From Ancylostoma caninum (taxonomy: Eukaryota > Nematoda > Chromadorea > Rhabditida > Ancylostomatidae), in the NCBI GenBank assembly GCA_037903475.1, contig JBAJFG010000370.1, positions 2,284,501 through 2,348,500 of the forward strand: 64,000 nt of DNA. Direction: 5' to 3'. The position numbers were made by a program, and so were the translations under genes. Under the pieces are notes generated by a model. That model saw only the letters and a program-made list of their open reading frames with translations, searched no databases and was not told where the DNA came from. Below, in pieces: positions 1-10,860 of this stretch (positions within the stretch are counted from its first letter, which is position 1; each line of letters begins with the position of its first letter).

Positions 1-340
1 GATACAGAAGAGCTGAGTCGAAGCTCGGCTAAGATAGGGTACAGGGTCAAGCGTGATGATGGTAAAAAGTCGACCCCCATACGACCCCCCCCCCTTGAGC
101 CACCAAAAATACGACCCCCCCCCTTTGCACACAAATTTCCTTCTATGCTTGCAGAATTTAGATATTCAGATATCCCATTTCAGGTGTTCGTACTGCGAGA
201 GGTGCGGTGGAGCCAGAGCATAGGAAGGAGAAAGAGGCTCTTTTGTATCTAACTAGTTGTTTGGAAGTTTTTTTTTTCTGGAAGACGTTGAAATGTAGGC
301 GGTGGATAAAAAACGTGCATCAACTATGCAATGTTGCTTA

Positions 341-577
341 TAGTCTATTAGCCCACAGAGGGCGCCCGATCCGACTTTGTCCGCAACTACGACTTCATCA
401 TTTTTAGGCTAACCGATCTATTTTTTGCAATTTTTTGATATCCATATGGTGTGGTTCCTTCCATTCTAATGTTTCCCCACTGCCATCCGCTAAAATATCT
501 TTCCAGACGCATTCTGCGGGCAAAGTCGTAATTGCAGGCAATGTCAGATCAGGCGCCATCTGTGAGCTAATGGACCA
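341..577 (+). mobile_element. MITE family A, copy 1
   Basis: About 237 bp with terminal inverted repeats of the form ..GTCTATTAGCCCACAGAGG, ending in the reverse complement (CTGTGAGCTAATGGACCA) beside a TA. It is strongly similar along its length to 7377-7613, and to a split minus-strand copy at 31832-32512. TA flanks suggest Tc1/mariner-type mobilisation. It has no coding capacity. Confidence 0.7.
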
Positions 578-583
578 TACGTA

Positions 584-852
584 CAGTCTGGTAGCCCAGA
601 ACGCGCACCAGAGTGAACTTTGTGTGCAATTGCGACCGCAGTGGTTTTGGCCGGGCGATCAACTTTTCGATCCATTTTTAGGCTTTCTTTTATAAGTTTT
701 GGTATGTTTTTGATATGTAGGTGATGTGATTCCTTCCATTTTGATGTTTCGATGCTGTCTCCCATGGAACCGGCTGGTAGGCAGGCCGATTCCACTGCGG
801 TCGCAATTGCACACAAAGTTCACTCTGGTGCGCGTTCTGGGCTACCAGACTA
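584..852. mobile_element. Fold-back MITE with about 60-bp arms, TA-flanked
   Basis: The first 60 bases (CAGTCTGGTAGCCCAGAACG...) are repeated inverted at 792-852. TA dinucleotides flank it at 582-583 and 853-854. The interior resembles MITE A in length and in part of its sequence (a GTGATTCCTTCCATT-like stretch), so the two may share an ancestor. Non-coding. Confidence 0.75.
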
Positions 853-896
853 TAACTAATGAGGCTCGAACACATCAAGAAAAAAACATCTATATA

Positions 897-1165
897 CAGT
901 GGACGGCAATGGCGGTGGCCCATCTGCGGCCTCGAGAAGGACGCAGCGCAACCGCGCCGCGCGCGCCGAGACCGGTGTCGTCTGCTACTGGAATGCTATT
1001 TCTAGTCGCTTTCTTCCCGATTTGGTCAGAAATGCTTAAAATCGGGCAGAGAAGCTCTAAATATAGCATAACAGCAGCAGAAAACATTGTTTACGACGCG
1101 GGCGGCGCGGTTGCGCTGCGTCCTTCTCGAGGCCGCAGATGGGCCACCGCCATTGCCGTCCACTG
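897..1165. mobile_element. MITE family B, copy 1 (TA-flanked)
   Basis: 269 bp with long inverted ends beginning CAGTGGACGGCAATGGCG and ending with the complement. TA lies on both sides, and the right TA (1166-1167) is shared with an adjacent second copy. The family recurs at 1168-1439 and 35444-35713. GC-rich tips surround a less GC-rich middle with an AAATCGGG-type motif. Non-coding. Confidence 0.85.
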
Positions 1166-1167
1166 TA

Positions 1168-1439
1168 CAGTGGACGGCAATGGCGGTGGCCCATCTGCGG
1201 CCTCGAGAAGGACGCCGCGCAACCGCACCGCGCGCGCTGGGATCGGTGTCATCTGCCGTTGGAATGCTACTTCTAAGCTTTTTTTCTCCCCGATTTGGTC
1301 AAAAATCTTTAAAATCGGGTAGAAAAGCTGCTAGAAGTAGCATAACAGCAGCAGAAAACATCGGTTACGGCACGCGCGAAGCGGTTGCGCGACGTCCTTC
1401 TCGAGGCCGCAAATGGGTCACCGCTATTGCCGTCCACTG
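1168..1439. mobile_element. MITE family B, copy 2, directly abutting copy 1
   Basis: 272 bp, the same tips and interior as 897-1165, separated from it by a single TA and followed by another TA (1440-1441). The head-to-tail pair shares one target dinucleotide. This fits insertion of a second copy into the TA beside the first. Confidence 0.85.
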
Positions 1440-1737
1440 TACATCATCTACATGGTGAAGGGTTCGATCCCCACCGAGGCTAAAATTTTTGCTGAGGGTT
1501 AAAGCGTGTGCTGTGAGCGAATTTCAGTCTGAAAGCGTCCGCACAGAGTTTCTAAACGAAATACCTTCGTATTCGTCACGAAAAACAACCATACACATCA
1601 TCGACATGGTCAGAATGGTCAAGGGTTCGATCCACTCCGAGGCTAGGATTTTTGCATGGCGTAAAATGACATGCGCTTGTAGTAGATTCGAGAGATTGAT
1701 CGTAAAGCACGAAATAATTGTTTATAGGGGTGAAGGA

Positions 1738-2511
1738 CTGGGTAGGACTTTCAGTAGGGACGTGCGAAAATTTCAGCCTAAAATTTTGACTCGTTCAGAG
1801 ACATGGTTGTAGTCAGACACGAATATCAGAAGATCTGGCCGGCTGAGGTCCCAATTTTTTCAGGTTTTTAAAAGTAGAAGGTTTGCGCTTTCACGCTGTA
1901 CAGCTAGTTTTTCGGCAGCTGCTTCCACCGCGATTCAACTCCGTCGATAAAAACATAGAAAAAAGGCCATTTTTATCGGCGAAACCTCATCTCCGTAACT
2001 CCCGTGCTGAATCTTTCATCTTGAAGCTGGAGACCTGAAACTTGGGGGTAGAGCACTATTGGGTAGGTTCCATAAAATGACTTTTTACCGGCCTGCAGGA
2101 CAGGGTAGGACTTTCAGTACGGACGTGCGAAAATTTTAGCCTGAAATTTAGACTCGTTCAGAGGCATGGTTGTAGTCGGACACGAATATCAGAAGATCTG
2201 TCCCGTTGAGGTCCCAATTTTTTTTTAGGTTTTTAATAGTCGAAGGTTTGCGCTTTCAGGCTGTACAGCTCGTTTTTCCGCAGCTGCTTCCACCGCGATT
2301 CAACTCCGTCGATAAAAACATGGAAAAAGGCCATTTTTATCGACGAAACCTCATCTCCGTAATTCCCGTGCTGAATCTTTCGTCTTGAAGCTGGAGACCT
2401 GAAACTAGGGGGTAGAGCACTATTGGGTAGGTTCCATAAAATGACTTTTTACCGGCCTGCAGGACTGGGTAGGACTTTCAGTACGGACGTGCGAAAATTT
2501 TAGCCTATAAC
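1738..2511 (+). repeat. Tandem repeat, about 363-bp unit, 2.1 copies
   Basis: The phrase GGTAGGACTTTCAGTA recurs at about 1741, 2104 and 2468, giving a period of 363-364 bp. Two full copies and roughly 45 bp of a third are present, with only scattered substitutions. It sits inside the hAT-like element at 42-2754. No protein was recognised in any frame. Confidence 0.8.
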
Positions 2512-2754
2512 CCCCTACTTTTCACTATTCAAATCATACTGTTAAAGTCGTTTAATCACGTCAAAACAAATTCTGTCTATGGAAAATTCAGTGTCCCACT
2601 TCTTCCGTTTTCTACAACTTTTTTTCCTACCTCCCATTCCACACTAAGGCACCCGCTTCCCGACCACGACCCCCCCCCCCTTACGACCCCCTATTCCCCA
2701 CCCCCCGCCCCTACGACCCTCCCTTGATAATTTATCGACACGCGCTTGACCCTG
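2512..2754. other. C-rich subterminal region of the hAT-like element
   Basis: Runs of C interrupted by TACGACC mirror those at 60-125 near the other tip, then follows the terminal CGCTTGACCCTG. Such clustered subterminal motifs are commonly transposase-binding sites in hAT elements; that role is inferred here. Confidence 0.5.
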
Positions 2755-3668
2755 ATAGGGTAGAAGAGACTCAGTAGTATGTGAATATATGCAAAAGTGG
2801 TAGTGGATTCGAAAAGGAAGCAGAGCAATGAAGTTTAAAGTTTTTCATTTTTTCCGATTTTTAGGACGAATTTTCAGGAAGGCAGGGGGGCGCTCCACGG
2901 ATCTGTGATACGTTTGGTAATAAGCAGGAACAGTTGAGTTTAAAAATATGAAGGGGTTTGAAGCAGATCCCCTACCTGACTCGATATTGGCGTGGGAAAA
3001 TCCGGAGGAATAGGTGCATGGCAGGGTTGGGTCCGCACCGCGGCCCACAACGCGTCAGGTATTGATTTTTTTCTCAAAAGCGCGGTTGCCTGGTATGTGC
3101 GGAGGGTTTTTCTCAATCGAACCGTATGCAACACTACTTGCTATATTCGGTCGCTCCTTCATCCCGCGATTTTTTCCAAGCATCTGGAATTTTGAACTTT
3201 TAATCGATTTTTTCGGGTTTGTTTGAAGTAGTTGTTCAGAGGCGCGGCTGTCTGCATAATCAGGGTAGGATGCTGCATCGACTTCTATAGGACTCGGAAC
3301 TGGAATTTGTGTGGGGAGCTCTACCGCGCGTTAGCTGAGCAGGCTACAACGGGAGTGCTCACCTAGCCTGGCGAAATAGTGCACTGAAGGTGGAGACGCA
3401 GAGACTTTAGGTGAATATGCCCGTTGTGGCGTACTCACCTAAACCGCAGCAGCACACACAAATTCCAACTCCGAGTCCAATACTAGTCGACGCAGCATCG
3501 TACCCTGATTACACAGACAACCGCGCCTCTGAACAACGTTTTGAACCAAGCCTGAAAAAAATCGATTAAAAGTTCAAAATTTCGGATGTTTGGAAAAAAT
3601 GGCGGGATGAAGGAGCGACCGAATATAGGAGTGTTGTATATGGTTCGATAGAGAAAACCCTCCCCACT

Positions 3669-5067
3669 CAGACACTCGTGCAGGCCGAGCGGCCGCCGGA
3701 AAACCGGCCCAGCCGGTTTCAGGTCCGCCTCTCGGCCGGGAATCGCCCGCCGCCGGGCCGGAGGCATTCAAATCACTTTGGATCTGCTGAGTCTACAGGG
3801 ATTCGGTATTCGTTCCTAGCCCTTTTCAGGACTCAATCATGCCTCATAATGGATTCGCCTGGTCCGTCAAGCAATTCTGTTGGTTTACAAGTGTTAACCG
3901 GGATCTCGTTTGAAAAACAAATCTGGGCAAGAATCTCTATACTGATAGTACTTGGATAAGAAGAAGAACAACCTTAACAAAATGAAAACAACCACTCTTG
4001 TAATCCCAACTGTTATTTGTTCTGCTCCACGTCGTTCTTCCATCTGAGGGGATTCGAACTCACCTCACCACTGTTCTTCATTAATTGATAGTCCAATGCG
4101 CAACCCACTCGGCCATCCCTGCTCATGCATTCAGCCTCCATCAGTTTGCCAATGCCTCCGTTTCTTATCAGCCCACTACTTTGCTGGTATGTTGGGCAAG
4201 ACGCAGGCATAGCGTACCTGATTTAGGGTTCACCTTGTGGAGTGGATGTGATCAGTTCACTATGGTACATGTAGAAGTTAACTGTCGATTGAATCGAGTC
4301 CTTCAGTCTTGATTCGCTTGCTAAGGCGCGCTGATGTAACAACTTCCCGCTGTGTGGATTTGGAACTTGAAGATATCTACACATTGTCACTGTATTCAGA
4401 GGCTGTTGATACCCTTTCACCGGGAGTGACGCGAGCTCTGTGAGCACAGTATAATGAAATAAGTGCCTATACGATGGTTTCATCACAGTATGGATAACTT
4501 CACTACTGCACTCTTTTTTCGGGTGATAGCAGAGAAAAAGTGTAGAATGACGAATAGCCCACAATTGAGCTTTATGCAACGTCTTCATACTAGGCGTCGG
4601 CGCAGCCCCACTACTCTCCTCCTCCTACTCTCCCCCACATTGACTGATCAATCGTATGATTACTTGCATCTGTACACCAGTATACCTTCTACATACAGAG
4701 AAGCGGACCTGTTGTGTGACGTAGCCCCTGCCCCTGCACTCTGCTTGCGGAGGTATCAGGACGCTCCACAAGCATCATTAAACCCGTCATAGCACTGAGT
4801 GGTTCACACCCTTGGCATCACTGTACGTTACAACCTTCGGTAGAACTTCTCCGTAACCACTGCAACCCTAAATCATAGAATTCACTCGCCCGCCGCCCAG
4901 CCGGTCGCTTGGAATCGCGCGCCGCTCAGCCGGTAATTCGGCCGGCATTTAAATTTAGGGGCGCCGTTCAGCCGGTTTTTAAATTTCGTCCGCCGCTCGG
5001 CCGGAATTGGCGAGCCGCCCGGCCGGTCACCCGAATTCGCCCACTGCTCGGCCGGTGGGAGTGCCTG
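3669..5067. mobile_element. Probable old hAT-like insertion in the right fold-back arm
   Basis: The right arm of the fold-back element is interrupted here: its sequence up to 3663 and from 5069 onward is continuous in the left arm (around 3070-3110). The inserted piece has tips CAGACACTC and (inverted) CAGGCACTC and subterminal CCGGCCGAGCGGC-type repeats at both ends (3680-3770 and 4885-5060). A decayed octamer duplication is possible but imperfect. The interior includes a pol III-like box at 4044-4122 and no recognised protein. Confidence 0.5.
4044..4122 (-). other. tRNA-like (Ser-type) pol III promoter sequence or SINE remnant
   Basis: On the minus strand the segment begins GCAGGGATGGCCGAGTGGG, a good A-box context (TGGCCGAGTGG), and ends with AGTTCGAATCC, a good B-box. 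The spacing suits a long-variable-arm tRNA such as Ser. The anticodon and T stems do not pair cleanly, so a functional tRNA is unlikely. It may be the head of a tRNA-derived SINE or a tRNA pseudogene. Confidence 0.4.
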
Positions 5068-5438
5068 AGCACATACCAGGCAACCGCACCTTTAAGAAAA
5101 CTTCATACCTGGCGCGTGGCGGGCCGCGACACGGACTCAACCCTGAAATGCACCTATTTTTCCGGATTTTCCCACGGCAATATCGAGTCAGGTAGGGGAT
5201 CTGCTCCAGACATCTGCACATTTTTTACTGCTGCTTATAACCAAGCATATCACAGATCCGTGGAGCACGCCCATGCTATCCTGAAAATTCGTCTCAAAAA
5301 TCGGAAAAATGAAAAATTTTAAACTTTGTTCCACTGCTTCTTTTTCAAATCCGCTACCACTTTTGCATATATTCACATCCTAGTGAGTCTCCTCTATCCT
5401 ATCTCAGCCGAGCTTCGACTCAGCTCTTCTGTATCCTG

Positions 5439-6262
5439 AGAAATGTTGGGCCAAAAATCCGAGAAATCTTTGATTTTCACGAGGGAATGTTACAGTCAAT
5501 TTTCCGATCAGCGGTCAATTTCAGATGTATTTGCTCAGTACTCTTTCTTTTATATCCATGTTTAGGCGGCCTTCCTCTCGGCTCCTTTGGGTCCTGGGAA
5601 ATCTTGGGCGGAGAATGGAAAAAATCGTGAAACTTCAATGTTTACTCCTCGACTTATTCTTTATTGTGGGTACAATTTTGAACACTTTCCATGTTATTCT
5701 CGTCTGCATTGCTGTATTCACGCTTGGAACAATAACTCGATTAATCTACGATCTCGGACCCCCCCCCCTCCCCCCACCTCCCCCTCCTCTCCCAAAATGA
5801 AGATTCCTCCCCCCTGGCTCGGCTAAAAGTGAAGGTTGGGTGAGTACGATGCCCAGGGTTCTCCAATTATGTCCTCTAATTTCTTTTGCTAGACGTTTTA
5901 TATTTGGTAGGATTAACAGTGTTGCGCGAGACTATATTAGGCTTCTTTCATCTTACTAGTGAATTCATCGATTATTTTTATAGCCTTGGTGTCAGACTAC
6001 CGACTCGCGTACCGACGTACAATCTTCCACTGCATTCTTGCCGGTAATTTCTGTAGATTGTTTTGAAAACGATGTGTTTAAAAGAATTACGGGCAGCATT
6101 TATAACAAGAAGCTTCGTCCACATTTCGCTCGACGTTTAGAACGGTCGCGAGTTAGTAGATCAATTCAAGATATAATCTAACAAACCTTTCGATATTACC
6201 GCTCGTTGGATGTCTGCCACGATTTGCAGCTACTATTTATTTTTGCTGTTTTATTTACACAG
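5439..6262. other. No gene recognised
   Basis: After the fold-back element there is ordinary AT-rich sequence. A C-run at about 5760-5800 produces spurious proline-rich frames. Nothing supports a gene before the splice acceptor at 6262. Confidence 0.5.
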
Positions 6263-6626
6263 CGTACGTCAGCCGACTGCTGCAGTGTGGACAGAATTTG
6301 TTTCACATATGGTGATGACTTGATATGGAGAGACCCTGACGAAATTTCGAAAAAGTTCGAGCGTGACAGTGGTGTGGCGCTATGGGGAGACCCTGAAATC
6401 GTCAGTAAGTATTCCTATCTTGTAATAAATTTCTGTATGTAGCTGTAATATAATGAAAATTCACGTTAATAATAACAAGGAAACTGAAATTATCTACTGT
6501 GACATTTTTTAAACTATGCTCATAGAGCTGAAACTGAAGAAGATTGCTTCTGTTGAAGCCCGCGAAAAAGACAGTGATCGTTTGTCTGTGGAGGGAGATG
6601 TTCAAAAATGTGAGCAGAGGGGCTGA
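6263..6626 (+). CDS. Possible two-exon 3' end of an unknown host gene
   Basis: Two exons are proposed: 6263-6404 and 6526-6626. A strong nematode-type acceptor (TTTATTTACACAG) precedes 6263, GTAAGT follows 6404, and an acceptor ends at 6525. The 121-bp intron joins phase 1 to phase 1, and the frame then runs to TGA at 6624-6626. The predicted 81 residues include two similar short motifs (LIWRDPDEI and ALWGDPEIV), a Cys pair near the start and a lysine-rich stretch after the junction. No family was recognised and no in-frame ATG lies just upstream, so earlier exons would be needed. It could be a decayed fragment. Confidence 0.35.
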
Positions 6627-6829
6627 CCTGGTCATAACATTTAGCGACGTGCGTGGACGAGTGTTCCGTGGGTCCGCCACGAAACCCTGAGTATAGTTGG
6701 CGTCACTACGATCTCTTCTCTGGGGTCATGGAATAAAACAAGGAAGTAAGGCGGTTATCCGTTAAATAAAGTGACAGAGAATGTCGCTATGGACTGCTCC
6801 AGAATGGTGATAATGGGATAGCAACGGAC

Positions 6830-7101
6830 CAGTGGCGGATGCAGAGGACGCCCCCCCCCCCCTTTACTCGAGGGTGGGTCGAATTTTCGGAATCACTTTA
6901 CTTTTTTTACAAAACAGATAAAAACATTAAATCAATTTATTTTTGATTGTGTATTTTCTCAATTATTTATATTGAGTATATTGTACATTATAACCGATAT
7001 TCTCGAATTTTTTATTCTTCACCGGAGTCGCCAAAATGAAGGAGACCCCAATTTTCTTCCACCCCCCCCCCCATCCCGCCCACTTTCTGCGTCCGCCACT
7101 G
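6830..7101. mobile_element. Short inverted-repeat element with poly-C subterminal tracts
   Basis: Tips are CAGTGGCGGATGCAGA and, inverted at the right end, CAGTGGCGGACGCAGA; a C-run lies just inside each tip. The same right tip and C-run appear alone at about 45245-45289. No clean 8-bp duplication is visible. It is probably a hAT-type MITE. Confidence 0.55.
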
Positions 7102-7376
7102 CTGTTCACATTGATTGTAGGTACGAACGTAAGCAGCAGTTACATTCTTTCATTCTGTTTCTCGCGTTATTATAGTAGACATTCATCGAGCTTCCTGTGG
7201 AAGGAATTATCTGTAAGCAACTGGAAATACGCACATCGCACCCCACCCTATGTTCACACCGTGTCCTAAGCAAGAAATCAACTTCATTCCTGTCCCCAAC
7301 CTCCGTAAAAACTAATGACGTTTATTTTCGTCTTCCACGGAGCTCGGTGACCGCCTGTTTCTCTCAAACTCGCGTA

Positions 7377-7613
7377 CAGTCTATTAGCTCACAGAGGGCG
7401 CCCGATCCGACTTTGTCCGCAACTACGACTTCACCATTTTTAGGCTAACCTATCTATTTTTTGCACTTTTTTGATATGCATATGGTGTGGGTCCTTCCAT
7501 TCTTATGTTTCCCTACTGCCATTCGCTAAAATATCCTTCCAGACGCATTCTGCAGACAAAGTCGTAATTGCAGACAATGTCAGATCAGGCGCCTTCTGTG
7601 GGCTAATAGACCA
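7377..7613 (+). mobile_element. MITE family A, copy 2
   Basis: 237 bp, collinear with 341-577, TA on both sides (7375-7376 and 7614-7615). Tips are CAGTCTATTAGCTCACAGAG and the inverted TGGTCTATTAGCCCACAGAA. Confidence 0.8.
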
Positions 7614-7939
7614 TACCTTCATGTAAATTGGCCTGAACTTTTCGATTCGTAAGCTTTTGAATTCAGCCGAACGGTAAGCCGAAAGAGGAGGTAGCACAGG
7701 ATTAAAAGTTTGAGGGTGATAAGATGAACAGCCTCTGTTATGTAATTCGAAACAAATCAGGTCCGTCCTTCCCAGGGGTCTTGTCAATATTGTTTAACTT
7801 TTTCATTGAGCAATCAAAGAAAATAATAAAAGAATAATGACGCATGCTTGTCGTTCGCATTCAATCAAGATGGCTCAAATGCTGAGGGTAAATCATAATA
7901 TGTAATCCGTGAATATTGGCAATTTTATCATTAAACCAA
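7614..7939. other. No gene recognised
   Basis: AT-rich sequence between MITE A and the TTCGAATA cluster. No frame, repeat or motif could be supported. Confidence 0.4.
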
Positions 7940-8645
7940 TTATTCGAATCATGGATGCTCGAATATTCAAATATTCGAATAATCGAATATTTCAACTTCT
8001 CGAATAATTCGAATATTCGAATAACCGAAACGGGTGGCGGTCATGAAGAATGATAGGTCATGACAGCTGCCAGCTGCACAGTGCAGCCCATGCAAAGGTT
8101 GCCCCGCCCACCTTGCGTTATGCGCATGCTTGACTACCCTGTTCGAAGAACCAAAGTCTTTATTCGGCTTGGGCTTTGCAAAATGTGGAATTTCTAGATC
8201 TGCAAACAAAGGAGAAACACCGCGTAGTATATTTCTATGTCATACTCTAATGGAAACTAAGCATTATCTGCTTCCTTCTTATTGATCCTTATTTAGTGTT
8301 GGCATAACCACCTCAGTCAATAAAAAGCTTTCAACATCTGAAACGAAAACGCCTGGAAATCTCCTTGATCAGACTGGAGGCGAGGCTACAACTGCATGGG
8401 ATATTGACAGACAGGTTCACGACAGCCAACTATTGCCAGCTATCGTTCTTCTTGGCATACACCCGAATATTTTGACTTTTCGAGTAATTCGAATATTCGA
8501 ATAATCGAATATTTTATCCTTTCGAATGATTCGAATATTCGAATAATCGAATACTTCGACTTTTCGGATTATTCGAATATTCGAATAATGAAAATTTCGA
8601 ATTATTCGAATATTCCTTCGAAAATATTTGCTCGAATACCAGTGT
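7940..8645. repeat. Paired clusters of TTCGAATATTCGAATAA repeats
   Basis: Self-complementary TTCGAATA-type words are packed at 7943-8030 and again at 8465-8640, separated by about 430 bp of non-repetitive sequence. The arrangement resembles subterminal repeat clusters of a non-autonomous hAT element, like the related TCGAATAGTCGAC clusters at 34268-34440 and 36700-36880. The exact tips and target duplication could not be fixed. Confidence 0.55.
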
Positions 8646-9146
8646 ATAAGCGGTACTCGAGGTAGTCACGGAGCAATGCTTGCTCATGCCTGCAACTGCA
8701 CGGAAAATAAAACCTGGGTTTCTTGGATTTTCCTTTTGTTTCATGCTATTTCGACATTGAATGTAACCTCTGCGTCCCCATAGCCCCGAATTACTGCAAA
8801 ATCTCTTACACGAAGACTTCCGTTTTGCGCTTTTAGGCAACTCACCAGTATTTCAGTACTCTACAGACGAGGCATTGATTTTAACTAGTTACTTTGTTAT
8901 AGCAGTAGCTGATCGGTTAATAATTTTCTTGGGACATGTTTTCGCTGAGAATTTTTTTTATTATCTTATGCACGCAAAAGTGCGGCTCTTGTAGTACGAG
9001 CATAAATTCAACAGTTGCATTCCCTCTTTATGATAACAAACTGTTTTGATTCGAGAGTTTGCCATTCTCCCTGTTTTTGCTGCTGCTCAGTGTTTTTCGG
9101 CTCTGAGTAGCATTCCGAAATTCCATTCGAGGATAGGAAGGAGATA
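8646..9146. other. No gene recognised
   Basis: About 500 bp of unremarkable AT-rich sequence; no frame, splice pair or repeat could be supported. Confidence 0.4.
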
Positions 9147-9408
9147 AGGGTAATTTATACTAGCTGCGTGCGTCAGTCGCGCATCAGTCGCATTCACACG
9201 CATCCATTTTTTTTTTGCAAGGGATTTTCCAAGAAGACCGGTCATCATGGCATGTACATCCTCAATTAAAAGAACGCGCGGCCGCCGCTAGACCGTAAAC
9301 GCGTGCGTCTGGCCTGTGACTGCGGTGCGACTGTGATGCGACTGGGCCCTATTCTTCATCATATGGACGCACGCGCGTCATTCGCACGCATCCAGTATGA
9401 ATTGCCCT
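9147..9408. mobile_element. MITE with tips AGGGTAATTTATAC
   Basis: 262 bp. The left end AGGGTAATTTATACTAGCTG is matched inverted on the right as AGGGCAATTCATACTGGATG, both followed by GCGTGCG-rich stretches. TA lies at or next to both borders. Non-coding. Confidence 0.65.
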
Positions 9409-9489
9409 ATAGACGGTGGACATGAGGATGAATTCATGCAATTCTTGGAAAAACATTAATCATTTGAACAAAACTGGTATTTCATTTAG

Positions 9490-9668
9490 ACTCGCGTCCA
9501 GTTCGTAACTGGCTTGTTGGAGAGGGAGAGGATGAGGATCTCGAGACTGCTTTGGCTAGTCGACCCGCTTCTCCGAATGATGAAGGAGACTCTAGCTTCA
9601 CAGTGAGTTGCGAATGCGAACAGATTATAACATCGATTCTAGGTGAAGGTATTGATTGCGTATTTCAA
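9490..9668 (+). CDS. Two candidate internal exons of an unknown host gene
   Basis: Exon candidate 9490-9602 follows ATTTCATTTAG and is followed by the strong donor GTGAGT. One frame is open and acidic (contains GEGEDEDLETALASRP and SPNDEGDSSFT), a composition typical of real protein rather than chance. A 40-bp intron (9603-9642) then leads in phase to a short piece, 9643-9668, before GTACGA. No further exons could be linked: downstream is a MITE, and upstream is AT-rich sequence. The family is not recognised. Confidence 0.35.
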
Positions 9669-9871
9669 GTACGATTTTTCAAACACTTCCGTGTTGCTTT
9701 TTTGTTGCCTAACTGGAGTATCACATGATTATCGGGGTGAGTGAACGTGGGTATCCGCAACCCGTGGCGGCCGGCACTTACTGCCAGCTCGCGAGCTCCA
9801 AGACAGTTTTGCCAGCGCCGCGCTGACTTGCGCTGCGCATGGCACTAGCACCGCCCAAATCATCGCGTGTA

Positions 9872-10037
9872 CAGTGCCATAGATCCGCCTCGTCCTCAAG
9901 GCGCACCGCCTGAGATCACACGTGGCGTCCTGCTGGCGATCGATACTCAGCCGGTTGGATGGGGGAATGCTGCCAGCAGAACGCCACATGTGATCTCGAG
10001 CGGTGCGCCTTGAGGACGAGGCGGATCTACGGCACTG
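9872..10037. mobile_element. Small fold-back MITE, TA-flanked
   Basis: 166 bp with imperfect inverted arms of about 65 bp (CAGTGCCATAGATCCGCC... and its complement ending at 10037) and TA on both sides. GC-rich and non-coding. Confidence 0.7.
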
Positions 10038-10860
10038 TATGTAAACGTGGAAGGGGCCCGCAAAACGGGGTCAATGAGTTAGAGAGGGTATCGTAAAGTA
10101 GTTCTGTTGAAATGTGGTAGAAAAAGTCTGCTTTTACTCGAGCTATGGGTTATTGCTTGGTGATCATGATAGTGAACTGGTTATGTGGGCAGAAGCTTTT
10201 AAGCTTTTGAAAGCATAATGATCACAGAACCCAGTGCGTCCATGCTGTTCTCCGAGCTGCCGTGGACGTCAAAAATTCTTGAAATTTGGGCAACAATTTG
10301 AATTATTCTTGGACTTGTAAACATCCCCTTTACATAACTACGCATATCTCGCGTGCAGTTTGCTTCTGTGTTTTGCTCGTACTACTCGTGCACTTCCTGA
10401 AGATGAGCATGCCTCGAATAATTTCACTTATTCTAATACCAGATCGCATGCATCGTTAGTTGCCGAAAAAATGAGTGGGTGGAAATGAAACTTGTGCGTG
10501 ACTTCTTAAAGGCAGCACTCACTGAAATTTTGGGAATGAAGACTTCGCAGTTTATCGGGGTTTTTAGGGACGATGAACTCATTGACAACGATGAAACGGC
10601 TTGAAACACGCGAAAAACATAGAAAATGATGGCGGTATTTCATGTGTGTCCACAGCGCGGATGAGTGTCCCGTGATTGTCACGGAACCCTGCAAATGGTA
10701 CGAATTTCATAAACGCGCCCCCGCTGAACCACATGCGCACACCCTGTCAATGGCGTTAGTTGGCGCAATGGAACCCTAATGTCCAGAGCGGCAGATGTAT
10801 CCACGACAGTATCTTCGCAGGTAGGCGGTCATTCAAGGGCGCGTTTCAAACTGGATTTTA
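10038..10860. other. No gene recognised
   Basis: No convincing exon pair, repeat or protein motif in this 0.8-kb stretch. Confidence 0.4.

Larger units (their letters stand above)
42..2754. mobile_element. Non-autonomous hAT-like element with perfect 8-bp TSD
   Basis: The element starts CAGGGTCAAGCG and ends CGCTTGACCCTG. It is flanked on both sides by the identical octamer ATAGGGTA (34-41 and 2755-2762), the duplication length typical of hAT. Beyond the tips both ends carry C-rich subterminal tracts of the type ACGACCCCCC. No transposase frame was found. It interrupts the left arm of the fold-back element: removing it plus one octamer rejoins that arm to match the right arm at 5390-5438. 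Inside are four MITEs and a 363-bp tandem repeat. Confidence 0.8.
1..5438. mobile_element. Large fold-back (inverted-repeat) DNA element, left tip at window edge
   Basis: Bases 1-41 plus 2763 to about 3300 are the reverse complement of bases ending at 5438. The right tip ends ...TCTGTATCCTG and the left tip starts GATACAGAAGAGC, so two or three terminal bases probably lie outside the window. Each arm is about 550-600 bp once two later insertions are removed: 42-2754 in the left arm and about 3669-5067 in the right arm. The inner arms (3110-3300 and 3470-3663) sit close together, giving a near-complete hairpin. No transposase is seen, so this would be a non-autonomous element. The CAGGATACAG tip would suit hAT, but the 8-bp duplication cannot be tested because the left flank is missing. 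Confidence 0.65.

Noticed and set aside
1450..1650. GGTTCGATCC motifs at about 1459 and 1624, possible tRNA genes
   Set aside because: Only the B-box-like word is present. There is no A-box or cloverleaf, and the pair is a repeat of one sequence.
5525..5800. 91-codon frame with hydrophobic stretch and poly-proline end
   Set aside because: The proline tail comes from a C-run. The rest has no homology pattern or gene context.
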